A stretch of 64,000 nt of DNA from Isoetes taiwanensis (GCA_021234155.1 JAJEKV010000079.1:3384261-3448260), one strand, 5' to 3'. Shown: positions 34,501 through 46,138, counted from the stretch's first letter. Program-made: numbers and translations. Notes: generated by a model not told the origin, from the sequence alone.

Positions 34501-37500
34501 ATACAGTATCACTAGGTTTGCCAAATGTTGCTGTTGCACATTTGAAAGAAAAACTTGAGGTTGTGCATCTTCCCCTCAAGCTTGAATGCAGTTCAACAAA
34601 GAATACACAGGCTTCAATCTAGGTCTCCTTGCCCTTCCTATTTGTGTTCCTACTTTCACGTTCTACAGAGCAACCGAAGTAGTGGAGTGTTTAATCGAAA
34701 CATTGGCAGACTGTGTAAAGCAGAGCAGGGTCCACATTGAACCCTGCTACTATATTTTATTCGTTGTATATTGTTCTTCCATTTTGTTTGTGATTTCTAG
34801 AGATAATATTTTCCTTCAATTCTTCTATCAGACTGTGGTGCAGGTTGTAATATAAGCGTGCACGATTTATTTCTCAAAACATTTATTCAACAATGCAGGC
34901 ATTTTGCTGTCCTGGTTGAGTACATTCTTCAAACACAGCTTATACATTTAGAAAATGGTTGTTGCCATTCGCTCAGCAGTGATAAAGAATTACTTTAAGT
35001 TTTTCTGACAAGTTTTTTATATTCTTGTGTTGATGCGACAGCACTCGAGAATTGTTAAATCTTGGAGTGACAAGTCAGTCTCTTATGCTGCAAGACGAGT
35101 TCAGCTAATGTTAGGTCAACATCCTGATCACCACTGATAGATTGACCAATTAAACTTGATTAAAGTGTTGATGTATAAGTGCTGGAACCAACATAGCTGT
35201 GGCAGATAGTACTTCTACATAGTGAAGTTGGCATGTGAATAATCCCTTGAGCTAGTTGGTGCACACAAGGCCATCAAGAGGACCTATGACTTATGTAAAA
35301 AGACCGAATTGTACCAACACATACTTTGCAATGCATGAAGAATAAAGAGTGTATTCTAAGACATGATGGCCAATTCTAATATTGTGCTTGCCCATATATA
35401 TGTAGATGAGAAAGGAAACTCTTCAACGCTCATAGAAGCACGCAAATTATGTTATGAAGTCAACGTTGATCCTTCTATAAGACGTCATAGGTCTTTTTAT
35501 AACTTTTTTTATACGTACCTGGCAGAATGCTCTATTTTCTTCGCATCATTGATCCTTCTACTAAAGTTGATTCTACTGAAGTTATTTATGCCTCATGACC
35601 AACAAATTTTATAACAATATTGCTCTCATTGATGTTATCCATGCCTTATAACCAAGAAATGGAATGCAGTGTTTTTCTACGAGACGCTATATGATGGATC
35701 CTATCAGCTATGTGCGAATAGAAACATCAATATTTTTAAAGAAGATACTGATAGGCAAATGTTATAGAAGGATCTCGATTTTGTAACATTCAATCTTGCA
35801 TACTGCCATTTGTGCAACATGACAATCGAGAAGGTAAAATCTTAAACAAGACGTGCGTAAAAGTTGTTAATATTTCACAATGCAATGACAATAAATTAGT
35901 GGGTTATGATACTTGAATTCGACTTGAACAAACAAAAGTTTGGGATTCACTTATATTATATGTTGCGTGAGAGACTACGAAATTATATGTAGAAAACATG
36001 GAATTGACCTTATCTAAATAGAACTCGACCCCTCTAGTTTAATTCGAATTTAGCTTCATTTTTCGATTTGATGTTACACATTACGGCAACTTCAATTTTC
36101 AACTTTCTTAATAAACTCTTCACCGAGAACTCTGTAACGGTGATCCTTGCTAACATATCACCTACCATTCACAAATATCTCTTATTGCATTATAAAATTA
36201 GAATTCAAGAAACGAAGCAATAGCAATAAGCCCCTTAGTGTGATCTCCATTATGTGGGGATTTTAATGGAGGCACATTCCATGTATTTGTTCCGCAATTA
36301 ATGAAAGCTAGGGCAAATGTATCCGAGATATTGACTTTACAAAACCAAATTGGTGGTTGGCAAATGTGACCATTGGAAGGAAGCTTTCAGCATGGCGCTT
36401 TCCATGACATTGTATCATTATTATTCTATGGATGAAAAGGTTCTAAGAAACAATGGCGAGCTTCTGACTGCTAGAAGTTCTAATAAATAATAGTGATTTT
36501 TGACCCCTATCAAGGCAATTCATCATGTGATGACTATACGTTAGGAGAAAGACTATGAAATTATATGAGCTTCTATGGCAATATTGACATATCCAACTTC
36601 CACCATGACATTGACTTCTTCTAACTTAATTCTTGATACTCAATTTTAGATAGGACCAGAGTCAAGCTATCAAACTCGTTTTTGTACATTGGAGTTGTCT
36701 GGCTCGATACTCACCAAGTTGTCAAATTATACTTCACACTGTACACTTGACTTTGCAGACTGCTACTATGGTACGATGTGATTTTGCATTTTACAAATCA
36801 ATATCTGACTATAGATTTGTAATGATGATATTTGTTTTGCTAACAGACTGCCCTCCATTCACAAACATTCTTTATTGCATCTAATAGCAATAAACCTCTT
36901 AGTGTGTTCTTCATTTAGTGGAGATTTTGATGGAGATACACTCTATGTATTTGTTCCGCAACACAAACCAATTTCGTGGTTGCCAAATGGGACCATGTAT
37001 CGAACATGGTTCCATACAACTATGAGGCAAAGGCATTTAGCTTAAGACTTCGTAGCTTTAGACTAGATGCATACTCTCATTTGTGCAACAGGACAATTGA
37101 GAGGATAAAATTTCAAACAAGAAGTGCATTGAAGACACTAATACTTCACATGTGATGACAACAAATTAACGGATTATTATACTTGAATTTGACTTGAACA
37201 AATAAGATTTTGAGATTTACCTATGACTATATGTTAGGAGAAGACTGCGAAATTATATGAAAGTATATAGCAATGTTGACCGATCAAACTTCTCCTATGA
37301 CTTCTTTTAACTTAATTCTTGACAACCAACTTTAGAAACTGATCTTTTTAAGCTCGGTTACTCCCAGATATTCATAAACCATAGGCTATGCTCCATAAAG
37401 ATTGAACTGTTCCATGTCTCAATCAAAGATTCCAATGTTTCTACTATTCCAAGTTCACTATAAAGAATGCTGCTCCATTCTTACACACTCTTTCTTTCCA

Positions 37501-38274
37501 TTTCTTACCCACTCTTTGCCTTCATAAATTCATCCTTCAAATGTTGCTAAGTCAATTCGTCTTCATAAATGTTTGTACATTGATGGAATAGAAGGATCCA
37601 CTTAAAATTTTAACTAGATATGTCAAACTGTTTGTTTGATTTCTGAAACAGTCTTTCTTTGAAAGTGGATCGTGTGAAATTTTGCTGGCTGGGGAATTTG
37701 ATCTATTGAACACGTCGTCATTCTCACTGATGTTAATCTTTGGTTCATGGTTTTAAAGTTGTGCTCCTCTACTATGTACTAATCCTCAGTTCAGAACTTG
37801 TAGAAATATTCTGCAGTATTTGTGGTTTAATAATTATCTAAGCATTATTATGCAGGAACTTCTAGCCATGCACAGTGCAATTGGAGCAACTTCTAATATG
37901 AACCCATACACAAGACAACAGTATCCAGCTTCATACATTCTTTAATTATCAAGTATTATAGTGCAGATTTACCTAAGAGATTGATTACAATTCTGCATGG
38001 CATTTCTATGTAAAGTTGAATAGCTTTCACGTGGACTAAGAATGTGAGTGTCAATCACTATTGTCGATTTCTTGCAAAAACTTTACTAATGCCCTAATTC
38101 GATTTCAATTTTATATTATAAAACATCACTCACACCATATCCTCCAATTTGCTATGCAAAGTAAGCAAACGTGCTTTTGACTAGTTTTTCACATGAAAAG
38201 CATAAAATTTTATTGGCTGTGCTCTGAAATATAGGGAGTGTCTTGCAAATTCCCTTACTGCCTCCAAACATTAC
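31520..38274. other. AT-rich intergenic DNA with few recognisable features
   Basis: This 6.7-kb stretch has no long coding frame. A T-run occurs at 32817-32832. Two approximate copies of a motif containing GGATCAAAACATTGCTTGTGGA lie at about 34283 and 34387. A weak match to a LINE reverse-transcriptase segment (SWSDKSVSYAARRVQLM) is at about 35065-35120 on the plus strand. One exon-like piece (33898-33993) is listed separately. Confidence 0.5.
33898..33993 (+). other. Exon-like fragment with splice-type borders
   Basis: A 3' splice-like TGCCAG precedes this segment and GTAAGC follows it. The open frame reads YHGGEDALARWPNRRGSECT, then RDVFELYLKHLE. The composition is protein-like. I do not recognise the source gene and no adjoining exon was identified, so it may be a remnant. 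Confidence 0.3.
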
Positions 38275-38355
38275 TGGTGCGTCCAACCCAGTATAGTATG
38301 TTTGGAACCAAGAAATCTGGTGCGTCCAACCCAGTATATTTGGAACCAAGAAATC
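38275..38355. repeat. Tandem duplication, about 40-bp unit
   Basis: TGGTGCGTCCAACCCAGTAT, then TTTGGAACCAAGAAATC, occurs twice back to back. The first copy (43 bp) carries an extra AGTATG relative to the second (38 bp). It lies about 440 bp upstream of the PPR start codon. Confidence 0.9.
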
Positions 38356-38794
38356 ACGGCGGCCATAAATTTCTTGTAGGATTTGTAGTTAAGTTCAAGG
38401 CAAAATGAAGAGGCACGTTACAGATTGTAACAACTTCCTTGAAGCATGGATCACTTCCCAGTGCATAGAGCGACCTCGCGAGAGTCCCTGTAACATTTCA
38501 AAATATCAGAAGGAATCGATCTTGGATATTAGTTCCGGCAAGAGACTTGCCACATTGCATCAGCCGTTTTATTTTTAAGATATCTATGAGCCCAACAATC
38601 AGGGTTAAGATGTTGAAACCCTAATCTTAACCAGGTTCGTCCTCTTTTCCGATGATGGACGCAGAAAGAAAAATATCCGAAATTTGAAGTAGCTTTGTAA
38701 ATATTGAAGTAAGTAGATATGGTAAGATTATTGCAGACCAAGCCCGATACTGCTGATTGCAAGAATAAAGCCACGAAGGAGGCATTTTGGATAG

Positions 38795-41700
38795 ATGGCA
38801 AGTGTAAACCAGGTTAAATCAATAAGAAAAGGGACAAGTCAGAGAATCAACTGCGCCAGAACCCATACAAAGAAAGATCCAAATCGTTCAACGTCTGATA
38901 ATGCTAATCCCATAGAGGAGCTGGTAGGACTGAATTATGTATCTGAACAAGTGAGCACACATGTGAACCATTTTGACATCTCGAATTCAGAAGGATGTGA
39001 TGTTTTAGAGCAAATTATTTTCAAAGTGCAGAAGTGCAGGAAGGAAAAGAATCTAGAGCATGCCAAACGAATTCATGAGTACCTTAGCAATAATAGGCTG
39101 GAATGCCATAAAGCTATTGGAAATTACATTGTTCCTATGTTCGTTGAGTGCGGAAGTGTATCTGATGCTCATCACGCTTTCAGCAGGTTGCATTATCAAA
39201 ATGAGCATTCCTGGACTTCTCTCATATCAGGATATATCGACTGTGGACAGCCACAGCATGCCTACGACCTTTACCAGGAAATGCAAAGGAATAGAGTATA
39301 TCCCAGCAGTTATACGCTTGTAACATTGTTAAGAGCCTGTTCGAACGTGAAAGACATTGAGAAAGGTAGGCAAGTTCATTACGAGATCAAAGGAAAAGGT
39401 TTTGAGAAAGATACATTTGTCGGTAATGTTCTGGTTGATATGTATGCCAAATGTGGCTCACTTGAAGAGGCGCGGAAAATGTTTGATAAATTGCCAATAC
39501 AAGATGTTGTTTCTTGGAACACACTCATTGCAGGATATGCTGAAAAAGAATTTAGTATAGAAGCACTGAGTTGCTTCAAAGAGATGCAACAAAGTGGGAT
39601 CTCTCCTGATGCCATCACATTTGTTAGCATTTTGAAGGCTTGTGGCAGCATGAGAGCGTTAGATAGAGGACGAGAAATTCACATTCAGATATCTCAAAAG
39701 GGTTTCGAAACAGACCCCTTTGTTGGCAATACATTGATCCACATGTATGTCAAGTGTGGCTCCCTTTCTGAGGCACAGGTTGTTTTTGATAAGCTACCAA
39801 TCCGAAATCATATGTCTTGGACCATAATAATTGCAGGGTATACGGAAGCTGGACTTGGTCATGAAGCACTGAATTGCTTTCACCAAATGGAGCTAGAGGG
39901 ACTGCCTCCAGATGCAACCACTTTTGTTTGCTCCTTGAGAGCATGTGCCAGCATTGGCACCATTGACCGTGGGCGAGACATACATGCTAAGATTTCCCAG
40001 AAAGAATTTGAAAGAGATCCTTCTGTTTGCAATGCTCTGATGGATATGTATGCTAAATGTGGTTCTCTTGTAGACATGAAGGAGCTTTTTGACAAGTCAT
40101 CCACTCGGAATATTGTGTCATGGACCATAATGCTCGTAGGATATGCTGATAATGGACTTTGTCAAGAAGCTTTGGAATGCTTCAAACGGATGAAATGTGA
40201 GGGTCTGCTCCCAAATGTTGTCACCTTTGTTTCCATTTTAAAAGCTTGTGGTAGGATGAAGGCAATAGAAGAGGGACAGGGGATACATTTTGATATTTGT
40301 CAAAGAGGATTAGATAAAGAGATTATTGTTGGCAATTCCCTAATTGGCATGTATGCTAAATGTGGTTCAATGTCAGCAGCATGGGAGGTTTTTGCCAAGC
40401 TGCCAAACCGGGATGTGGTCTCTTGGAATACGCTAATCTTAGGGTATACTGAAAATGACTTTTGTCAGGAAGCACTAGAGTTATTCGAACAGATGCAGCT
40501 GGAGGGTGTGTCACCAGATGCAGTCACTTTTGTTTGCAGCTTGAGAGCATGTAGCATACTAAGAGCATCCCAGAAAGGACAAGATATACACATTAAATTG
40601 GCAGAAAAAGGATATGAAATGGAGCTCATTGTTGGAAACACATTGATGGACATGTACATAAAATGTGGCTTGATTGTGGAAGCACAAAGAGTGTTTGACA
40701 AGATGCCAGTTTGTGATGTTGTCTCGTGGACAACACTAATTTCTGGATTTGTTGAAAATAGGCTTGGGCCGCAAGCATTGGCTTGTTTTGAACAAATGTG
40801 TATCCCTCCAAATGTTTTCACATATGCATGCAGCTTGCAAGCTTGTGCTTGCACAAGGGCCATATATAAAGGGCGAGATATACACAATGAAGTTGCTGAG
40901 AAGGGTTATCAAAGTGATCCTGTTATTGGCAATGCATTGATGGCAATGTATGCCAGATGTGGGTCACTTACAGAGGCTCAAGGAGTCTTCGACAAGTTGC
41001 CATTTCAGGATATCCTGTCATGGAACATTTTAATTGCAGGCTATGCAGAATATGGACTTAGTCAGGAAGTATTAAAATGCATTGAACAGATGCAGCTAGA
41101 CAATGTCTCCTGTAATTCCACATCATTTATCTTTGGCTTGAAAGCATGTGGCTGCATTGGAGCCTTAAAAAAGGGCCAACAATTGCACATTGATCTTGTA
41201 CAAAAAGGCTATGAAGAAGATGCTTCTGTTTGCAATAGTTTGGTGGACATGTATATGAAATGTGGAGCATTTGCTGATGCAATAAAGGTGTTTGAGAAGC
41301 TGCAGCTTCGAGACACCACATCTTGGACTATACTAATTTCAGGATATACCCAGAATGGACTTTATAAGGAAGCACTCCGTTGCTTTGGACAAATGCAATC
41401 AGAAGCCATGCCTCAAAGTGCTGTCACGTTTGTTTGTGCCTTGAAAGCCTGTGCTTCTCTACGAGCCATAGACAGGGCCAGAGAGTTGCAAACTGAGATA
41501 TCGAAAGTGCACCTGGAAAGAAACCTTTTCATTTCTAATACTCTGATTGATGTTTATGGCAAATGTGGCTGTCTTGAAGAGGCACAGGAAAGCTTCGACA
41601 AATTGCCAACTCGAGATGTTGCATCATGGAATGCATTGATCACAGGCTATGTTGACAATGGGCGTGGCCAGGAAGCTCTCAACTGCTATGAACAGATGAA

Positions 41701-42490
41701 GGCAGAAGGTGTTTTACCAAATGGGATCACTCTGGTTTGCTGTTTGAAAGCTTGTAGCTTAGTAGGAGCTATAAGTAGGGGCTGTCAAATACACAGTGAG
41801 ATTAAAGAAAGGGGCTATGATAAGGAACTTCTTGTTGGCACTACCTTGATTGATATGTATGCCAAATGTGGATTTCTTGCACATGCAAAAGGTGTATTTG
41901 AGAATTTGCCTGTTCATGATCCTGTTACTTGGACCACACTGATAAGGGGGTATGGTACAAACTATGAGGGTAACATGGCTGTGCAATGTTTTGAGGATAT
42001 GCAAAATCAGGGTATAAAACCCGATACCATAACTTTTACGTGTCTTCTCACTGCATGCAGTCGTGCTAGCCTAGTTCTAAAGGGTCAAGAGTACTTCAAA
42101 TTGATGGTTGATAAATATGAAATTGCACCAAACATGGACCATTACAATTGCATGGTTGACATCTTCTCACGCGCTGGTCAGTTGTATGAAGCTATGGAAT
42201 TGCTTGAAAGTGCAAAATGCACTTTCCCCAAAGAAACATGGTTAGCCTTGCTCAGTGCCTGCCAAACCTACAGGGACATCGAATTAGGATTGAAATGCTT
42301 CAAGCAAATAGCTCAGATGGATCCAGATGATGCAGCTTCCTATGTTCTTATGGCAAGCATTTTTGCAAGTGCTGGCAGATGGGAAGATGCAAAGACAATT
42401 GAGAAGTTGAGAAAGCAATGTTGGACAAAGAGAAAGTCTGGAACTGCTTTACAGAGCTGGAACAACGAAGTACATGAGTTGAGTTCATAG
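38795..42490 (+). CDS. PLS-class pentatricopeptide repeat (PPR) protein, E-type, 1,231 residues
   Basis: PPR proteins of this class bind organellar RNA in a sequence-specific way and act in editing, cleavage or stability of mitochondrial or plastid transcripts. The start is fixed by a TAG (38792-38794) immediately before the ATG in the same frame. Residues 1-75 are rich in Ser, Thr, Lys and Arg and could be an organelle targeting peptide. Ten units of about 101 residues follow. Each carries a SW-xxLIxGY core (first near residue 140, last near 1045), an MYAKCG core and an LKAC core, so about 30 PPR motifs in P-L-S order. The seventh unit is three residues short (EQMCIPPN for EQMQLEGVSPD). From about 1120 the E motifs follow (MDHYNCMVDIFSRAGQ, WEDAKTIEKLRK), ending VHELSS. 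The gene is intronless. The E region is cut short by a frameshift (see 42476-42680). Confidence 0.95.
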   Translation: MASVNQVKSIRKGTSQRINCARTHTKKDPNRSTSDNANPIEELVGLNYVSEQVSTHVNHFDISNSEGCDVLEQIIFKVQKCRKEKNLEHAKRIHEYLSNNRLECHKAIGNYIVPMFVECGSVSDAHHAFSRLHYQNEHSWTSLISGYIDCGQPQHAYDLYQEMQRNRVYPSSYTLVTLLRACSNVKDIEKGRQVHYEIKGKGFEKDTFVGNVLVDMYAKCGSLEEARKMFDKLPIQDVVSWNTLIAGYAEKEFSIEALSCFKEMQQSGISPDAITFVSILKACGSMRALDRGREIHIQISQKGFETDPFVGNTLIHMYVKCGSLSEAQVVFDKLPIRNHMSWTIIIAGYTEAGLGHEALNCFHQMELEGLPPDATTFVCSLRACASIGTIDRGRDIHAKISQKEFERDPSVCNALMDMYAKCGSLVDMKELFDKSSTRNIVSWTIMLVGYADNGLCQEALECFKRMKCEGLLPNVVTFVSILKACGRMKAIEEGQGIHFDICQRGLDKEIIVGNSLIGMYAKCGSMSAAWEVFAKLPNRDVVSWNTLILGYTENDFCQEALELFEQMQLEGVSPDAVTFVCSLRACSILRASQKGQDIHIKLAEKGYEMELIVGNTLMDMYIKCGLIVEAQRVFDKMPVCDVVSWTTLISGFVENRLGPQALACFEQMCIPPNVFTYACSLQACACTRAIYKGRDIHNEVAEKGYQSDPVIGNALMAMYARCGSLTEAQGVFDKLPFQDILSWNILIAGYAEYGLSQEVLKCIEQMQLDNVSCNSTSFIFGLKACGCIGALKKGQQLHIDLVQKGYEEDASVCNSLVDMYMKCGAFADAIKVFEKLQLRDTTSWTILISGYTQNGLYKEALRCFGQMQSEAMPQSAVTFVCALKACASLRAIDRARELQTEISKVHLERNLFISNTLIDVYGKCGCLEEAQESFDKLPTRDVASWNALITGYVDNGRGQEALNCYEQMKAEGVLPNGITLVCCLKACSLVGAISRGCQIHSEIKERGYDKELLVGTTLIDMYAKCGFLAHAKGVFENLPVHDPVTWTTLIRGYGTNYEGNMAVQCFEDMQNQGIKPDTITFTCLLTACSRASLVLKGQEYFKLMVDKYEIAPNMDHYNCMVDIFSRAGQLYEAMELLESAKCTFPKETWLALLSACQTYRDIELGLKCFKQIAQMDPDDAASYVLMASIFASAGRWEDAKTIEKLRKQCWTKRKSGTALQSWNNEVHELSS
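42476..42485 (+). other. 5-bp tandem duplication that truncates the PPR protein
   Basis: GAGTT occurs twice in succession (42476-42480 and 42481-42485). The actual reading is HELSS then TAG. With a single GAGTT the frame would continue as HEFIVGDF, which is the conserved entry into the E+/DYW region of PPR proteins. The duplication therefore explains the early stop. Confidence 0.7.
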
Positions 42491-42680
42491 TTGGTGACTT
42501 TACAAGTTATCATTAAGGTTATATTCCAAGTCAGGACATTGGTTTGTTCCTAATGAAGAAAAGAAATCAACCTATGGTGAACGATTGGCTCGGGAAAAAC
42601 CAAGATGTGCACTGATTGTTAGAATGAGTAAAGATCATATGCAGCATGGGGTAACAATATACCCTTTAAAAGGTTGAATG
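42491..42680 (+). pseudogene. Decayed DYW-domain remnant downstream of the PPR stop
   Basis: Past the stop, in shifted frames, fragments resemble the DYW deaminase region. FIVGDFTSYH, then FVPNEEKKSTYGERLA resembles the usual YVP...E.K...HSERLA, and ALIVRMSKDHMQHGV resembles the REIIVRD..RFHHF..G segment. The conserved HxE zinc site as a whole, the CxxC pair and the terminal DYW are not intact. An internal deletion is likely. The resemblance to the first part is good and to the later part is tentative. Confidence 0.5.
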
Positions 42681-42770
42681 ACTCAAAACATTGTACTTAT
42701 ACATAATGTACAATTAGCTCAATCCTCTAAGAAATTAAGAATGCTTAAGCGCAAAGAAATGGAAAAGCAT

Positions 42771-44528
42771 GATATTTTTTTTTTCTCTTTTTGAAGAATC
42801 AGGTGTATATATATTAAATAGAGCTAATCAATTACATACATACGCCAAGTGATATCATATGCCTACATAACATAACATTTATCTAGAGATAACCACTCAA
42901 CTATAAACCTAAACTTCTACAGTCGTGATCCTGAGACGTCCACTAAAGATACTGACGGCGGACCTTATTTTTTAAAGATGGCCATAAGCTAGAAGGATGC
43001 CTATATTCCTAGGAAAAGACCAATTTCCTCCACCTCTTCCATATTAACCATAACAGCTCCCTTGCGTAAGTTCATAGCAATTTGCTTTCCAAATGTCAAG
43101 ATGTTGGATACAAACATAACAGAAGCTCTTTCCTGAAAGAGAAGTTTCATACACTTCCCTCGACTTGTCCCACACTGGATAGAGCTCTCGACAATGAATG
43201 AAACAATGTTCAATTGCCTCTTCTTCCTGCCCACACATAGAACAACTTGGTGAAATATCACGGTTGAACTTGCTCACTAATACATTGATCCTGATCGCTC
43301 TGTGAAAAAATTGCCATAGTAGTGTGGATACCTTTGGTGACAAGTGACTCTTCCAAACCCATTTCCACACTTGAACAGCTTGGTTCTACTCCCCATTAGG
43401 AAAGAAAGCTTATAATTTCGTCATACACAATACTTTGTACGCCTTTGAAACAAAATGCCTTTTGTCAAGATTTTCATGAGGTAAGCAAGAAAAAGCTATG
43501 TTATCCATTACCATTTTTCAAACTCATTCTTCCTGCGCTCTTACATTGAACTCAGATTGAAATGAATCCCAAGAGTGATATATTCCACATTGATACCAAT
43601 CCCTAATATAAAAGATTCCTGCCGCACTCCACCTATTGGAATTCTCAACTATGGCAAAGGCATAAACACTAAAGTACATTTTCTGATATCCAAGCGCCAA
43701 AGTACTTTAACTGTTTTCCATGCCTTTAACAACCTCTAAGAAATGGTGAGGCTCCTACATAAGGAATTACAGAAGAGATTCCAACGCAAATCTACTTTTT
43801 GGAAAGGCTTTCTGCATGGAGAACAATGAGTTAGTGATTCATATAGAAGCTCAAGGTCCGGGAACTTCAAGTCTTGCTGGAGTATTTCCCACATGAACTT
43901 GCATATCAAGCTCTTAGCGTGAAGTTTAAAGTCAAGCATTCCAAGTCCCCAATGAGATCTGGATCTCAAATATTTTCTCCATGCAACTTTGACATCTGCT
44001 CCTCATTTCCACCTCAAATAAAAACTTTCATCATTTTTGACGACTCCACTAACTTTTATTTGGAAGCGAAAAGCACAGGTGCAGTATAAATGTGAATACT
44101 AATTAACACTGATTTAGCTACGACAATCGTTCTAGCCATGGAAAGCTTACAAGCCTTCCACCATCTTAAATGTTTTTCTAGACCAAGCAAGATCTCATCC
44201 CATATCTTAGATGATGTGGTCCACACTCTAATTGAAATATCCAACAATTTCAAATGCGACCCTATTGTCCAAGGAAAAGAAGTGACATATGCCATTTAAT
44301 GGCCAAATGGCTGCACATTCGCTCCAATTGAGAAAACAACTTGATGCTAAGGAAAAAGAATCCAATAATTGCCTAGCATTTAAAAGATTATCTTTTGAAG
44401 CTTTTAAGAACAAGAATGTATCATCAGTGTATTGGCTGCAAATTTGATGTAGGCCATCCATTTCTGCAGCCCTGTTATAATCCTATCTTCCTTTACTGCC
44501 AATAACAATTGAAATAGTCCTTCTGGGT
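42771..44528 (-). mobile_element. 5'-truncated L1-type LINE
   Basis: Minus-strand frames give the C-terminal half of an L1-type ORF2. They show the reverse-transcriptase active site QYTDDTFLFL (about 44400-44430; normally FADD), WTIGSHLKLLDISIRVW and WWKACKLSMARTIVVAKSVL (about 44100-44280). SHWGLGMLDFKLHAKSLICK is near 43950. The zf-RVT region WKSHLSPKVSTLLWQFFHRA, then CSMCGQEEEAIEHCFIHC is at about 43180-43365. Frameshifts separate the pieces. On the minus strand it ends in an A-run (T-run at 42774-42783). AAAAGCAT flanks both ends (42763-42770 and 44529-44536) and may be the target-site duplication. It belongs to a different lineage from the two long LINEs. Confidence 0.8.
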
Positions 44529-44536
44529 AAAAGCAT

Positions 44537-45181
44537 ATTATGGTGTGTCTTAAAAGGTATCATTTAGGAACCACAAAAGTACCCAAAAAGGCAATCAGCA
44601 CTGGATAATAGATATATGTGCAATTATGTTCTGCAATTATTGTTTGGGGTCGGCATAACTTAAGATTGTGTAAGGTTTTGGGGGATATTAAGACGTGGAA
44701 AGGGTATTTTGGTGACGTCAGTAATAGGGGTTTGGGATTGCAATGGTTCATTGGGTTAGGTCGACGGGTTCTAATTTTTGGAAGGCTAGTTCTGGCGATG
44801 GCTTCACGGCCGTGTGGAGGCGATGGAGCAAAGGAAAGGCAGTTTCGGCTACAGCGGTGGAGGTCGTGGCCATGTCTTCTGGGAGTCACAGGTGAGTTCA
44901 CTGTTTATATATTGGTGTTGTGGCCGTGTCTTGGGTGTCGTTGATTGTGGAGGAAGCTTTTGAAGTCACCTTCATATCTTTGTTCTGCTTGTGTTGAGGA
45001 AATGTCGATCAGTGCTGGGATAAGAGAATTTTGTGGCCTTCATCTGCTTGCTGTCCTTATCTTTTTGCCGCTGCAATTGGCTTGTGGTTTTGGGCCTCCA
45101 ATTCTGCAATTGAGGTAAGATGCTGAAGAGGGCAGCTAGATCTAGGAAAAAAATTGCTGAGGCCAAATTTCCCTGTGTTGA
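44537..45181. other. No gene recognised
   Basis: The stretch contains short plus-strand frames (such as one including GYFGDVSNRGLGLQWF near 44700) that could be leader or a first exon of the Rep-like gene to the right. No start codon, splice pair or motif confirms this. Confidence 0.35.
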
Positions 45182-46138
45182 TGCTTTTCTGTGGGGAATA
45201 CGGACGGGAGGTATAAGGGTAGGGGTAGATTAGATAGTGAGGAAGAGGGCAGGGGGTTGCTGGATGTCAGCCTTACTCTGGGATATGCTGGGAGTGATGT
45301 TCCTCTTAGCATATTTGACACACTTGTCTATTATTTGAAGACCCAAGCTGTTGCAGGGGCTGTGGCCCTTGAGAGGGGATCCGAGCTGGTTCACTTGCAT
45401 TGCCAAGGAGTGCTGAGAACCAAGCTCAAGATGCCTCGTGCTGTCAATGCTGCCATCAAGAAGTTCTTTGGCTGGGGATCCAAAAAGCCAGCAGGCATCC
45501 TCCTCATATGCAAGGCCCTTAAGAATACAAGGATGCATTGCTTCGAGGGTCTGGTCATATATTGCCTGAAGGACTTTGGGAAGGTCCACTTCAAGGTTTG
45601 CCTTCATAATGTTAGTGAGAAGCAGATCGAGATGGGGAAAGATCTGTATCTGCTTCATGGTGCAGGTGATCTGAAAAGTGTTGTGATGTTGGACAATAAG
45701 AACTTGTTGCATAGAGCCCATCATTTTGTAAAATACCATGGTAGGAAGCAGTTGTCTGCCTCCCTCATGTACACTGTGTGCCGGATGCTGAGGACTGGGA
45801 AGTTCATTCTATCTAGCTAGTGGATCTTGCCTACTAACTATGCATTTATTTCAGAGCATCGGGTGAAGGCAGCGTGGAGAATAACTCTTAATCCATCACA
45901 AGCCATACCCAATGACGTGCGTTGTGTGATATTCAATGTCCCTGCAGGTATGCAACCCGTGGAGCGATTGGGTAAGGCAAGGAAGAGATATTATGATGAT
46001 GCATGCAGCCCTGGATATGGAGATGAGGGGTTTGTTGACATTGCTGAGGAGGAGTTTAGGCCTGGGGTGGAGGGAACATCAAAGCAGCCTGATTTCATTC
46101 CCTTGGACTCCGTTGATTACACGATGGCTATCAACTGA
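45182..46138 (+). pseudogene. HUH-endonuclease (Rep-like) protein, one in-frame stop
   Basis: One frame runs from 45182 to TGA at 46136-46138 with a single TAG at 45818-45820. It shows the signature of Y1 HUH endonucleases, which nick single DNA strands and join to them through Tyr during rolling-circle transposition. There is a possible motif I near LLDVSLTLGYAG, the HUH motif HLHCQG (45392-45409), and a YxxK motif YCLKD with the Tyr codon at 45560-45562. Downstream come LHGAGDLKSVVMLDNKNLLH and, after the stop, WILP...AAWRITLNPSQAIPNDVRCV. This order resembles the eukaryotic Replitron-type Rep proteins rather than Helitrons; no helicase motifs are seen. There is no ATG at the expected start, so the N-terminus may be lost or spliced. 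The segment before the HUH motif and the sequence around the TAG are otherwise intact, implying recent inactivation. Confidence 0.6.

Noticed and set aside
35030-35150. LINE reverse-transcriptase segment (SWSDKSVSYAARRVQLM)
   Set aside because: The resemblance to the LSYAGRxQL motif is short and neighbouring sequence does not continue the family, so it is not listed as an element.
39060-42004. Secondary frames on both strands across 39-42 kb
   Set aside because: They overlap the intact PPR gene and repeat with its period.
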